A stretch of 64,000 nt of DNA from Camelus bactrianus (Eukaryota; Chordata; Mammalia; Artiodactyla; Camelidae), in NCBI RefSeq assembly GCF_048773025.1, contig NC_133544.1:63539501-63603500 (forward strand). Reading direction: 5' to 3'. Both the position numbers and the translations under genes were made by a program. This document shows, in pieces, positions 47,201 to 58,971 of this stretch (its first letter is position 1; every line of letters starts with the position of its first letter). Below the pieces are notes generated by a model. The model had not been told where the DNA came from, did not search any database, and saw nothing but the letters and a program-made list of their open reading frames with translations.

Positions 47201-48597
47201 TTTAAGATCCCTTCTGGCTTTCAAATTCAATGATTCTAATTTTCTGTTTAAACTCTTAATTGTTCAGAATGAAGGTCACAACTTGAATTTCCTTGAGTCC
47301 ATTTCCTTACTTGGACCCTTCCTGTATCTTCCCTGGGTACTTTCAGGATGCTGTAATGAGCAATTCCTTCAAGGTTGTGACACCTTATGATAGAAACGAC
47401 ATTTTCTTCCTTGATGATGCAGAAGAAGTGTACTCTGATTCCCTTCTTTTCTCTTGCCTCTCACGCCGTACCAGGGTTCCATGATGTTGAATGACTTGTT
47501 TGTAAGTGCAGCTGGTTGATAGCACTGTTCTCAAACACAAAGTACCTTCTTGCTCCTTTTGAACAGTCGTATCTTCCATTTCTAGCCACCCAGGATGCCT
47601 AGTGACTCCTTAGCTTGGGAGCCTGGTGGAAGTGGCATGCCTGTTATAATGCCCTGAAAGTTGACCTCAAAGACTCCTTCAGAGGATGGGCAGACACTCT
47701 CTGGGATTTCTCTTCAATGCTCTGAACTCTGTCAAGTGACCCCTTTCCATGATAGATAAAACTCACAGAAAGCAGGTTAATGGGCATAAGAATAATATGA
47801 ACTCAATCAACCCTCAATTGCCTTTACCAATGCAGTGGAGAAGAACAAGGACAATATAAATTATTTGCTGACATTCATGTCATTCACTTGGCTCTGGGAT
47901 TTCTGCAGAAACACTTGGCCCATGTCTACACTATGCTAGAGCCTTAGTGGTCCTATCTCCACCCAAGTCTGAGGCTTCAGGTATTATGTAAACGACTTTC
48001 TCATCTACCTCCTGATAAGCTCTGGGAATTTCTCCAAATCTCTAATTTTAATTCTTGTCTAGTTCCTTTTTCCATTGTTTTGTGCCCAGACTCTCTCAGA
48101 TTGTTACTGGGTAGTTATTGGACATTGGGTTGCCTTCCCCCTAAATGTCCCTCTTCTTTGGCCCCAGGCTCTGTTTTTCATGCTTACCCCATGCCCGTCT
48201 CAGATTCTGAGTTGCCTCCCCCCAACATGGGCCAGAACTTCATGCTGTCATCCATCATGCAGGAGACACACGCTCTCATCTCCTGTCCCTTTTCTTCTCG
48301 ATCAGACTTAATCAGACAGTAATGATTCAGGTTCTCTTTTTCTGGTTTGATCTTGGGATGAAGGTGCGTAGCACGAGGTCCTGGGTTGCAGTGGATAATC
48401 CAGGAAGGACACAAGTGTAATAAAGAGCACTTTGACTCAATAAATATTAATTCATTTCCTTATCTGCTTGTGGATGAATGAGAAATAGTCATACCTAGAA
48501 TTTATGTCATGCCTCCTTCCAAGGAGCATGCAAGGACACAGTAGCGCCTCAGTGAGAATATTTATTACGTTAGTAACACAAATAATCTGTAACCTGA
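44263..48597. other. Intergenic DNA between the V genes
   Basis: L2-like segments at about 45215-45415 and 45860-46520 (AATATGTGCAAAGGCCCTGG). A tandem ATTATCACCAAAATCT unit at 45831-45866. No receptor segment or RSS found. Confidence 0.5.
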
Positions 48598-48763
48598 TTT
48601 GGGGATGACTGATTGCTTATTGTGTGTCTCACACCTGGCTGCACATCAGAGTCCCTTCAGGAGCTTTTTACAAATATAGATTCTTGGGTGACATTTGTGA
48701 AAAACTGATTTATGTTTCTCCCCCTCTATGAAATTTTTCGGTAATGATGGGTTCCCTAGACCA

Positions 48764-48921
48764 GTGGTTCTCAAACTTTAATATGCATGTAACTCACCTA
48801 GGGAATCTTAATAAAATGCAGATTCTGACTCAGTTGATCTAGGCTGGTACATGAGATTCTGCATTCTGACAAACTTCCAGGTGATGCTTATGATGTTGGT
48901 CCAGAGACCACATTTAGAACA
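48764..48921. mobile_element. MER5A-type hAT DNA transposon fossil
   Basis: CAGTGGTTCTCAAACTTTAA at the left, CAGGTGATGCTTATGATG and a degenerate inverted right end. A partial relative lies just left at about 48600-48700 (GGCTGCACATCAGAGTCCC). Confidence 0.75.
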
Positions 48922-49213
48922 CTAAGTTCTTAGACTTGAGAGGGGAAAAGGAGAGTGCGGGGGAGGGAGGCTGAATATCTGAGAAGCTAGAGCTCCACGG
49001 CCACACCAGTTCAATCAAAATCTCTAGGGATATATTCCAGACACTAATATTGTCAAAGAGTTTCCCCACGTGATTCAAATATGCAGTTGGAATTAAGAAC
49101 AATTGATCAGGAGGTTCCTTGATCACATCTAATGCTCATTTCTCTGTAGTTGGGCAGGAGAACTGGGACACATCTTCCTTGTACTAAAAAACAAACAGTT
49201 CTTCTTCTGCTTA

Positions 49214-49402
49214 TAGCAGAATTTCTCAAACACGTCCTTGGACCACTTGTATCATAATCTCCTCAGGTGCTTGTTAAAAATACATGTTCTTGGTCCTGCC
49301 CCCAGACAGACTGAATTAGACTCTTTATAGTTTGGGCTCAAGAATCTGATTGGAAACAATCTCTCCAGGTGCTTTGCCTGCACAATAAAGTTTGGGAAAA
49401 AC
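49214..49402. mobile_element. MER5-type hAT DNA transposon fossil
   Basis: GCAGAATTTCTCAAACACG at the left and AAAGTTTGGGAAAAACTGG at the right are degenerate inverted ends, with GAATTAGACTC and CTCCAGGTGCTTTGCCTG inside. Confidence 0.6.
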
Positions 49403-49517
49403 TGGCTTGTAAGAGAAAATCAAATCTCTTTAGCCTTGTTGTCAGGAGTCTCTGAAAGAGCTGATCTCAACCAGAGTTTCTGAGCCCTCTCTCTGCTCCA
49501 CTCCATTAACCCCCTGT

Positions 49518-49870
49518 AGCCAGCAGCTTCTAAGATGACCCCCAATGGTCCCTACCTCCTGGTCATCATGCTCTCATGTAATCTCCTCCCCTTGAGTGTG
49601 GGCTGCATTTATTGACTCATTTCTGCTGAAGAGAACATGGCAGAAGCGATGGGATGTCACTGCTCAGATGAGGTTACCAAAAGACCATGCCTTCTCTCTC
49701 AAAGTCCTTGCCTCAGGGAAGTAAGCTGCCGTGCTGTGATGAACCCTCTGGAGATGCCTCCGTGAGGGCTCAAGGTCTGCCAACATCCACGTAAGCGAGT
49801 GTGGAAGGGGATCCTCTCCCAGACAGACACTGGAATGAGCTACAGCACTCCCGGTAGTAAAAATTCTGTT
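49518..49870 (+). mobile_element. MaLR-type LTR (MLT1-like) fossil
   Basis: AAGATGACCCCCAATGGTCC, CCCCTTGAGTGTGGGCTGC, GGCAGAAGCGATGGGATGTC and CTCTCAAAGTCCTTGCC match the MLT1 LTR pattern. Ancient and decayed. It ends about 320 bp from the TRDV4 RSS. Confidence 0.6.
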
Positions 49871-50186
49871 CTTCCCAGACTCTTCACAGCCAGAGGATCT
49901 TCTCAGTAATGAAGACTGTTTCCCACCCCCCAGTCTTTTCTCAGAAGTCTGTGACAGACAGGAGCAGGGTCCCCTGGTCTCCCTGAACAAAACCTAACAG
50001 CCTTTTCTGCCCTCTTTGGCTGATAAAGCCTCTCTCAACCAACTACAAAGATAAGGCCCCAACTCCGCCCCTGTCTCTCCTATCAGATGTCATTTTCGAG
50101 GTTATCAAGTGATCTCACCTCAGTTTGGTGGTCACTGTAGCCCGAGATGGTCTCTCATTGGATGTGCCGCTTCGGTTGGCTGCCGG

Positions 50187-50225
50187 GGGTTTTGAGGCGA
50201 CCAGAAGCAGAGCTGGAGCACTGTG
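50187..50225 (-). promoter_or_regulatory. 23-RSS of TRDV4
   Basis: Minus-strand order: consensus heptamer CACAGTG (50219-50225), 23-bp spacer (50196-50218) and nonamer TCAAAACCC (50187-50195), which is A-rich but not fully consensus. It immediately follows the codons C-G-S-D-I of the V exon. Confidence 0.92.
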
Positions 50226-50732
50226 GATGTCCGACCCACAGTAGTAAGTCCCAACATCTTCCGCTGTTGCGTTTTGAATGTCGAGTATATACTGACTTTT
50301 TAAAGCATCAACTTTCCCTTTGAACTTACTCCTCGCCCCTTCAGTAGCATTATTGCCTTGTCTGTATACTGAAGTCAGGGACTGATCTTCATTCTTCTTA
50401 TACCAGCTCATCTGATAGCTTCCCAAGTCCCCTCCAGTTACGTTGCACCGGAAGGTGGCAGGCCCCCCAAGGGGAACAGTCAGAGTTTTGGTCTCTGGTT
50501 CCAAAATTATACCCAAAGAGACCCCTGAAACGGAACGCTGAGTCAGAGAGGCCTCGGTGAACTCCCTCCACCCCAGGGGGAGGGGGTGTCAGAGCCGCGC
50601 TCAAGCAATGCTCCTCTGCTCCCCCCAGAAAACTGCTCCTGCCACACATCTCCCTAAGAGTAAGAGGCCCAGCAGCTTGTCCTTACCTGTGCAGAAGATG
50701 GTGAGGCAGAAGAGGGGACAGGTCGGCAGCAT
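50226..50732 (-). CDS. TRDV4: T-cell receptor delta variable gene, TRDV4 group
   Basis: Germline V segment of the TCR delta chain. Seen: leader exon 50687-50732 (MLPTCPLFCLTIFCT plus one base) with a GTAAGG donor, intron 50525-50686 ending in TTTCAG, and V exon 50226-50524. Together they give exactly 115 open codons. Marks are Cys42, Trp56 in MSWYKKN, the YILDIQ strand at 94-99 and Cys111 in GTYYCGSDI. Cys and Trp spacing equals that of the TRDV2 gene here. From memory, the mouse Trdv4 product shares TVTGGD-, MSWYKKN-, LDIQ.AT- and GTYYCGSDI-type motifs, so I place it in the TRDV4 group described in mouse, ruminants and pig. It carries three N-glycosylation sequons (Asn43, Asn74, Asn100). It lies 20 kb 5' of TRDV2 in transcription sense. 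The RSS is canonical, so the gene looks functional. Confidence 0.9.
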
Positions 50733-50870
50733 GGCTTCACGGAGCTGAGTCTTTGGTCCTCCGGTGCCCCTGGCTGCCCCTGCCCCAATCAGCTGCTGTC
50801 TGCCCGTGGGAACTTCTGTCCGTTATAAGGGTGGTTGGGTGTTACTCACTTCCTCAGAGAGAGATGTGAC
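50733..50870 (-). promoter_or_regulatory. Putative TRDV4 proximal promoter
   Basis: Upstream of the TRDV4 leader the plus strand shows CCAAT at 50785-50789 followed by an E-box CAGCTG (50790-50795), a TATA-like TTATAA at 50823-50828, a RUNX-like GTGGTT at 50831-50836 and an ETS-type ACTTCCT (AGGAAGT on minus) at 50848-50854. ETS and RUNX sites 12 bp apart are typical of T-cell receptor control elements. The assignment is inference from motifs and position. Confidence 0.45.
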
Positions 50871-51156
50871 AGGCCACCAAGGTCACAGGCAAGGCTGTGT
50901 ATTCAACAAACATGGGCTAACTACCAATCGCAGGCCAGACACTATTTGGGAGACAGAAGAGAATTTCTGACAAAGAGACGGAAAGTTCTGCTTTCAAAGA
51001 ACTCAGCTTTTGGGGGTGACAGAAATAAAGCAATTGCAAAGGGGTGTGATTTTCTCTCTAATCGGAAGTTTCAGGACCTACTTTCCCTGTGATTTAAGAA
51101 CACATCTACTTTCACCCCAGCCCCTTAGAATTCTTTGAATGAAAAAGGAGATACAT

Positions 51157-51462
51157 TCAGTGAAGGAAAACGCTTTCCTTTTTTGATCTCTTAGCCTCAC
51201 ACTTCTCACAGGAAGTGTTAGTAACAGTGACATCAGACTCATGGATGCCCGTGATTCGCCTCCGTTTGGGTCTGGCAGTTGTCTGCCGCTGCCGTCTTTC
51301 CAGCTGCTGTCTTTGCTCCCTGGTTTCTCGGCTCTGGTACCAGCTAGTTGGACAAGCAACTGAAGGACAGGAATGGAAGTGAATGAAAAGAGAGGCACTC
51401 GCGCTTCTATTTCCCAGGATGTCAGCTGCCTGGTGTCCCAGGACCTCCGTCAGTAAGGACAT
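51157..51462 (-). other. Unrecognised 101-codon basic ORF (possible chance ORF)
   Basis: An open frame from ATG with a cysteine-bearing N-terminal third, then a very basic, Gln/Arg-rich segment (about residues 45-72, QRQQLERRQRQTTARPKRRR), likely helical at first. It ends in two closely spaced cysteines (CEKC) and a Lys-rich tail. It lies 0.4 kb upstream of TRDV4 on the same strand. I recognise no family, signal peptide or splice partner, and an overlapping frame is also open. Chance ORF is the default reading. Confidence 0.15.
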
Positions 51463-51969
51463 GGCTCCTCTGGGTCTGACTGATTTGGGCTCGGAATGCT
51501 TGGACGGCTGGGACTACTCTGTTTCTCTGATTTGTTTTTCCTGAAATGTCTGGGCCCCCTGGTTGTTTTAAAGCAAACATAAGATATTTTTGGAAATTAG
51601 TGAGGAATTTCAATGGATGTCAAGGAAAATCACAGTGTCATTTGTCTCGAGAAAGATTTTGGCTGCCAATATCCCATCTGCGACTCATTTACCCAGCTGT
51701 GTGGCACCGAATGAGGCAGCTGCTAAGCAAGACAGCATAGAGGCAAGCGGGGACTTTTTAGAGTTGTAATTCTGCTTCTGTTGCTGACTTGGGAACTTGT
51801 GATGTAAATAAATAAACTTTTTCATATTTAGTCTCAGCTCAGCTCTTTTAAGATGTTTTCCTGGCTCCCATCACCCAACTCATCCTGAAATTGAAAGGTC
51901 CTAATTCCAATCTGTGCCTTCTTTCTGGAACACTCACTCCCATAATTGTTACAACCAAGTACTTCTCTT

Positions 51970-52127
51970 TTTTTTTTTTTTTTTTTTAAGAATTTTTCTT
52001 GGAGGGGAAGGTAATTTGGTTTATTTATTTATTTTAATTTTTTTAATAGAGGTACTGGGGGTTGAACCCAGGACCTTGTGTGTGTGCAAAGCACACACTC
52101 TTCCACTGAGCTATCCCCTCCCTCACT
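51970..52127 (-). mobile_element. Camelid tRNA-derived SINE
   Basis: Minus-strand copy: plus strand shows GGTTGAACCCAGGACC (B-box region reversed) and CCACTGAGCTAT (A-box region reversed). Flanked by a perfect 17-bp duplication AACCAAGTACTTCTCTT (51953-51969 and 52128-52144), so the insertion is recent. Confidence 0.92.
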
Positions 52128-52144
52128 AACCAAGTACTTCTCTT

Positions 52145-54229
52145 GCTTTCACATGTGTCTGATCTGGTTCCTCTACTAGGCTGAACACCCCACTATAGTG
52201 TGAACTGCAGAAGGGCAAGAGACTTGTATTATTTGCCTTGGTATCCTTGGCTCTTGGGTTGGTGTCTTGCATATAGTAGACACTCAATATATATTGTTGA
52301 ATAAAAAAAAGTGCCATGCCAAGTTTATACTCTGAGACTTATGGATACTTGATGAACATTTGTTAAATAGTTTAACCTTCTGCTCACCTTTTCTTCTAGG
52401 ACCACATAGGGAGGTTGGAGGGCTTCCAGTCAGATGATGAGGTGGTTGGAACACTCTCAAGTACACCATCAGCTCCATCACAGGGTTCATTTTGGTTCCC
52501 ACAGATCAGTACCCTTGGGCAGTGGATTCCAGTCAATGCATAGTTCTCTCATGACTTTATTCTCCTTTGTCCAAACTGTCCTCCACCTTTGATGGCAGTG
52601 GAAAAGGAAGAAAGATTCTCTCTCTCACTGAGACTGTTAGCATGGCAGAATCAGAGATCTGGGTGACAGATTCACAGAGAAACTTCTATTTTCCTATGGC
52701 AGGTGACATGGCATTGGCCTTTGAATTTTGGCTCTGGGGAGGAATTACTGAATCATTTTTTTCTGCCTCCAAGAATACAGCAGGGTTACTAGAGTTGTAA
52801 GCGTCCTTTAGGAAACCTGAGTCTTATACTTTAAGACTCAGCAGTTCTGGGGATGTGTCACAAAGAACCCCGAGGCACCCTGGAGAAGAGAAAACCCAGA
52901 AAGAAAGGGACTCACTCATTCATCAAACACTGTCTGGGTCTGGGCATGCCCATCAGGGTTAAGACTTAGAAGTCTGAGTTCAAAGCCAAATATGGCAAAG
53001 GGTCCTTCTCCAGTTCTTCTCCAAGAAAAGACTCTTGTTTTGTGCACTTGCAGGGCGGCCCTTGGGAGATGCTGGTGCTGATGAGCCCATATGTTGGCTG
53101 CAAATGAGAAAGCCAGCAAGACAGCAGGGAATTCGTGTTTCCACTGACAAATAAAAGCAAGATCTGAAGCGGCAGGAGATCCTGCATCTTCAGAAAAGAA
53201 AATGGAGAAGACATTCTACTTACTCCCAGTTCTCAGCTCAGCAGCTCACACCAAGGAGTTTCCACGAATAAACAGAGGCCAGTGTGGACGTGTCTTTGTA
53301 AAGCGTGTGCTCTTCTGGAATCTTGGAATGCTCTGCACTTGACAGTTTCTTTAGGATGCCGTAGGCCAGCTTTACTTTAATTTTACTTGTAGTCCTTGTG
53401 GACATAGGGACTTTTCCAGGCCCTGTAGATGCCCTATTACGTTGACAGAACCTATGCCTTATTTATGATTATGTCTGTAAACAACTTTAACTTTATTTAT
53501 GGCTCTAACTTTAATACATTATTCCACTATCCGTTTAATGAGTAGAGCTACTATTTTATTTTAATATGTCATAAAGTCTTGCTTTCCTCTGTTTTCTTTT
53601 TTTCTGTGTAGGTAGCCCATAATCATTTATCAGCATCCAATGAAAAAGGTCCTGAAGGTCTTTCGAATTGTCTGTCTCAGAATTCCCATTGATATTTAAT
53701 TCTTACTAGATGGGATACTAATGTATAAAAGATATTTAGTTGTCCAAGAGATTGACTTATTTCTTAGCAAGTTCCTAAAGACCTAACCCAGCCCAAGAGT
53801 AGGGACAGGCTGTCTCGGCAGCAGCACCCATCACCCCCCTTCTCGTCACCAGCCACAGCAACAGGGGCTAATGCTTCCTGTGCTTCCTGTGGCCACGCGG
53901 TGCTCTAAGGGCGTTAAGCGTGATTGTTTACTTAATTCTTGCAGCAGTCCTCTAAGGGAGGTGTTATTGTTATGATTATTTTATAGCTGAGGGAGGCAAG
54001 ACACAAAGTAACTTGTCCAAGGTCGTGTAGGTAGTGAGTCACTGAGTGGAAGATCTGGAATCCCAAACTCAAGACGTCTGGCTTCCAAGTCTGAACTTGA
54101 GCTCAGTCATTGGTGCTACACCACCTCTACATCACCCTCTGACTGTCTGCCTGTCTGTCTACCTACCTACCTTTCTATCTGTTAAATTATTTATCTATTT
54201 AACTTACTAGTCTTTTTACATACATACAT

Positions 54230-54260
<31 letters not shown>

Positions 54261-57200
54261 CTTAATTTTTTTTCAGGCTTTTAGAAATGTTGTTAGGTTT
54301 TCAAGGATCTGTGATTAAGATGTTAATTGTTGGTTTTTGTTTTTTTTTTTTTTAAATGTATGTCCAATTCTTTGCCACTCTGGGTATTAGGGACTGTTTG
54401 TTTATTTGTCGGGTCAAAGATTCAAGTAATTCAACGGGACTGAATTTCCGCTTCTCATGGTTTTGCAAGATAAGTGTGAGGAGGTATTATCTCCTGAATA
54501 CATTTTATTATTTGAAAAGTGCTTGGTTTTTATCTTTGTATCCCCACAGCACTTAGTATATCAATTTGTAAACCATCAGGGCCCTTTAGTTTTGAGTGAA
54601 TGAATTGATGAATGAAAGGGGAGGTCAAGATGATACTGAACACCCTCTCTCTCGGTGGGTGATCCTCTGAACTTTCTGTGTTGCGCTTGCTTGAGGCTTA
54701 CAGCTTTTGTCTGGTGTGATATAAAGCATGCACCGTAGGGCTTGTAGTGCACGGAAGTAAATGGCTTTGCCTCTCGGCTCCTGTGGTTAAGGTCCTGGAG
54801 GACAACTTTCTGTCCACAGACAACTGGTAACGCTCCAATTCCACGGTGCCTTGGAAGGCAAGGTGGGTACAGGTGAGCCTCTGTTAGTCTCTGAAGATAC
54901 CAGTGAACAGAGTCAGAATGTTATATTGGCACCGAAACTTCACATCTGTCCCCATCATGGTGGTTCTATTGGAAGACTGTGTAATTTCAGTCCTGTAGGA
55001 AATGAGAAATGAGAAGTGGTGGGAGACCGCACTCGTTTACCTGGGAGCCAGTTACAGAGGAAGGGCGGCCTGATGCAGAGCAGCCGGAACGTGGCCGGGG
55101 GCAGATCTGCTTATTGCTGTTTACCGTGAAGCCTACTTTGCATGCACAAGGCACTCGGGCCACCTTATCTGTGACAGCCACGTGGCTGCTTCATTGCTGC
55201 AGCCATGAAGGAGAGACATCCTCAGGGGTGGCTGGTGCTTGCGCTATCGAAAGACACATTCAGATTCGTTCAAAGGCAGCAATCCAACAGACTCTTTTAG
55301 AGGAGGCTCTGGTGCCCCTCTGTCACTAGGGGCCTGTGTTTTCACACATGGTACCATTCCCTTATCAGCCCCTGGAGGCTTCTTCTCTGAAAGGAAACAA
55401 CCGGGCAGAGAGCCTTTTGTTGAAAGACGTTTGGTGGGTGGTGATCTCTTGGGTCCTTGTTCCTGAGTTTCAGGACTCAGGTACATGGAAGGATGAGGGA
55501 AGGTAGGAACAATCATCTTCCTGAAGGCACTATGGCTTCCAATGCCCATCGGACAGTTTCTGGTTCTGAGACTTGCTCTTCAGAAGCCAGACAGGAAGGA
55601 AGGAATTTGCTCATTTTTAATGAATCGATAAATCAATCAACCATCCATCCATTCAGCAAATACGTATCTAGTGCCAACTATATACAAGTTTCTGCTGAGT
55701 GATGAGGACACAATGGAAACAAAAACTGGCCAGAATTTCTGCCATCGTGGAGTCTAAAGTCTGGTGATGTCTGACTTCAGAAAGAGAAAGATCACACGTA
55801 CGAAGCTGGGCAGGGGTGGGTGAAGGGGCTTGTGGGGTCTGCACACATCCAGGCGGGGTCTGCTCCCAGTCGGCACAGCTGGTCATATCACCACGGAGGA
55901 GCACAGACTGGACTTTCCCTGGTAACTCATGCTGCAGGAGTCAGAGGGTTCCTTTTCTGCCCACCTTTCTTTATAGCCATTCTCCCTTCAAGAAATCTTT
56001 TTGTTTATTGACAAGCCAAAGTTTGGAGTTCCTGACTTAGCACCGTTATCTTTCTATTCTTGGAGCAGAATCAGCTTGGCTGTGACTGTTCCCACTGTGA
56101 GGATAACGGCCTCTTTTGTGCGATGGCTTCCTTTTCATTGTGTACACAATGGCTGCAGAGCCAGGAAATTTTAATTTGGGATAAATCATAAGCTATTTTT
56201 AGGGCCAATCTCATTTTGAGAGTCAGGGCTAGTGGAGGTCAGGATTCTTTCCTCTTCTATTACTTTTCAAAGCCTTGACTCTCACCTCTGCTTCTATCCT
56301 TCCCTCATCTCTTTCCCTCTCTCTTTTCCAGGAATACTCTTTCTGCAAGATACTCACCTGAAAAACTTCAAAGGGATAAGAGGACAGTGGAGAAGAGATA
56401 AGGAAACACTCACCCCAGGATGCCTGGATTTAGGGTTACACTGAGGTGAGCTGGGGACAGCTGTGGCCACACAGGCACACACAGACAGGCAGAGATGGAG
56501 GCTGGGGCGTGGCTGTGCGGGTGCCTGCACCAGAGCAGGTGATGTGACAGGATGGCCACAGGTCCTCCTTGGATGATGTTTGGTACAGTGAAGCGAGTTG
56601 GGAAGATGTACGTGAGGAGCATGGTGGCCCTAGACAGGCTCACACAGACTCCTCGGGAAGGCCATCCCTGGTGGTGGGGGTATGTCACACCCAAAGCCAT
56701 TTTACTGGAGAAGGGCTCTAACTGGATGGGGAGACGCAGAACTTAAGACAGACTTTCTCTGGCTCTAGGTCTCCGTACACCAGTCTGGAGAAAGAGGAGA
56801 AAAGGAACAGTAATCAGGTGGTTTCGGGCACACTGGGTGGCTGCTCCTTCACACTCTGAATTCCTAAGTAAGAGGGGAGGGCGGTCAACTATGAAGTGAG
56901 TTTTGAGGGCCCAGAAAACCTCTGCTCCCAAATATTCTTTATTGGTACCTGAAATTCTGCCACTGGTGATGAATCCTTTGGGCCACAGAAACACAAGGAT
57001 CAACACCTTAAGTCTTAATGTTGTAAAAACAAGTAAGGATTAATTTCTGACGGCAAAGTCTTGAAGCCTGGAAACTGGAGAGTCTTCCAGCATGCAACCA
57101 GGATGGCAGGAAGAGGCCGTCTCTCCAGTCTCCTTCACCCCTACAAATCATCGTCTGCTTTTGAAGTCTCAGATCTCACTGCTTTCAGTCTCAGAACCAA

Positions 57201-58798
57201 TCTTCATCCACAGTGACCTTTCTTAAACATTTTCCAAGCCTCTTATGTCTCTCTGCTTTCTTCCCATTTCTCACCGGACGAAACCCAAATCCGTCAGCCT
57301 GGTTCGCGGGACCCTTCTCGATCAGGACACGCCTTACCACTGTAGCCACTGCTCCGGCCCAGCCAGGGCAGACTCCGTCCCACAGAGTGCATGCTGTTCT
57401 CCAAACAGGGTCCTCTCCACCTTCCCGAACTGCTTAGGCTGCTCTCCCTCTGCTTACCCCGTCCTTCTCCAGTCCCTCCACTGGTCAAAGTCCTTCATCT
57501 TTTCAGTCACTTTAACTACAGTTTCTACCAGGGAGCCTTTCCCCATCCTCCTGGTCTCTCCCTCCTTTGGGCAACTTGTGCATCATACTCTGACCAACAA
57601 CATTTATTATGGTCTGACTTTAGAAATCCATGTATGTGTCTCCCTTTGGAAAATACACGGCCCTCCCATTGTCCTACTGCCTTCAGGAAGGTCCATATGC
57701 CCGAGGAAAGGGTAGATTTCCTAGAGAATTGATTTTCAAGGGGTTGCCCATGTGCTCTGTCCAAGGTAGGCAAGCTCTGAAACCTGGTAGGCAAGCTACC
57801 CAGAACATGAAAGAACACTTGCAGTTGGATCATGTCTGGTGAATGTACTAAAGGATTTGGCTCCAATATTAGCAATATTTGGGATCCACAGTCCTTATTG
57901 AGGTCTTTGGTGTTTGACAAGGTAGCGCAGTGTCACAGTCTCCCTAAGGCATAACCCAATGTGTGTGGTTTGGAGGGACTGACTAAGATTTCCTACACTG
58001 TCACAGTGACATGAAAAACTCAGATCCATAGTTAATTCCCAGGGTTACGTGGTGTTGGAGCTGTAAGATAGGACTATACGATCTCAAGGGAAACAATCTC
58101 AGACACTTCTCACCTGGGGCAAGATGTCAGTAGGCTGAGAACTCAGGAGAGATTTTGAATTTTTCAAAATCACAAGGCAGGAAGATCTGCGGCCTGCCAT
58201 CAACGTCAAACCTGGGCATCAGCGCTGATACACAGGCCTCAGGCATTATTCACTTACTGAAGATCTGGTCCTGGAAATCAGGGCCCCAAGGCAGGTCTAG
58301 ATTTGAATGCATGGAGCTAACCCTGTGGACCTGCCTTGACTCTTGAGTCTTATATATTGACTGTAAGTCTCCTCTCTTATGGAAGTTTTTGTACGTTTTT
58401 TTTTAAGGTATAGAACAGAGATGATGACCTAGAGGCCTATTCCTTGATCACACTGAAGGCATCTTTAAAAAGTACATAGACATGGGACATGCTTAATGAA
58501 GCATTCTAAAAACCTTTTAGAATGAAGGTTTTTTCCCAATCGCTCTCTGCTCTCAGGAAAGTTTCCTTTGATTTATAACATTTTTGTAAGAAGAATGAGG
58601 ACCAATCATGTACTCTGAGGACCTAGATTTGAACTGTAGGGAGAAATCCTCTTTTAAGCTAGATGTTTTTATAATATGGGTATCTATCTTCTTTCTTTCT
58701 TATTTCTTTATTAGAACTGCTCCTTGAAGACTGTTGAGGGTGTGGGTTTTTTTTTTTTTTGGTTTGTTTTTGTTTATATTTTTTTTAGAATAGAGATT
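52145..58798. other. Intergenic DNA, no gene recognised
   Basis: Contains a MIR at about 53930-54125 (GGAGGTGTTATTGTTATGAT, GTCCAAGGTCGTGTAGGTAG), microsatellites at 54150-54260, an L2-like stretch at 55640-55800 and an L2-like C-rich stretch at 57210-57610. No V segment or RSS found. Confidence 0.5.
54150..54260 (+). repeat. Compound CTGT/CTAC/TAGA microsatellite
   Basis: CTGTCTGC and CTACCTAC units at 54150-54180, then TACATACATA and about seven TAGA units at 54220-54260. Confidence 0.85.
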
Positions 58799-58807
58799 CT
58801 AGATGAA

Positions 58808-58962
58808 TCTTCTTAAAATTTTTATTTTCTATTTTTTGAAAGGGGAGGTAATTAAGTTTGATTATTTATTAAAAAATTTTTAAGTGGAGGTACTGGGGAT
58901 TGAACCCAGGACCTTGTGCATGCTAGGCATACGGTCTACCACTGAGCTATCCTCTCCCTACC
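58808..58962 (-). mobile_element. Camelid tRNA-derived SINE
   Basis: Plus strand shows GGGGATTGAACCCAGGACC and CTACCACTGAGCTATCC, the reverse of the B- and A-box regions. Flanked by CTAGATGAA (58799-58807) and CTAGGTGAA (58963-58971), a 9-bp duplication with one change. Confidence 0.9.
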
Positions 58963-58971
58963 CTAGGTGAA

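Noticed and set aside
51454-51462. N-terminal MSLLTEV resembling an influenza matrix protein start
   Set aside because: Seven residues only; the rest has no similarity, so it is coincidence.
54330-54345. Consensus GGTTTTTGT
   Set aside because: Adjoins a T run, with no heptamer at either spacing.
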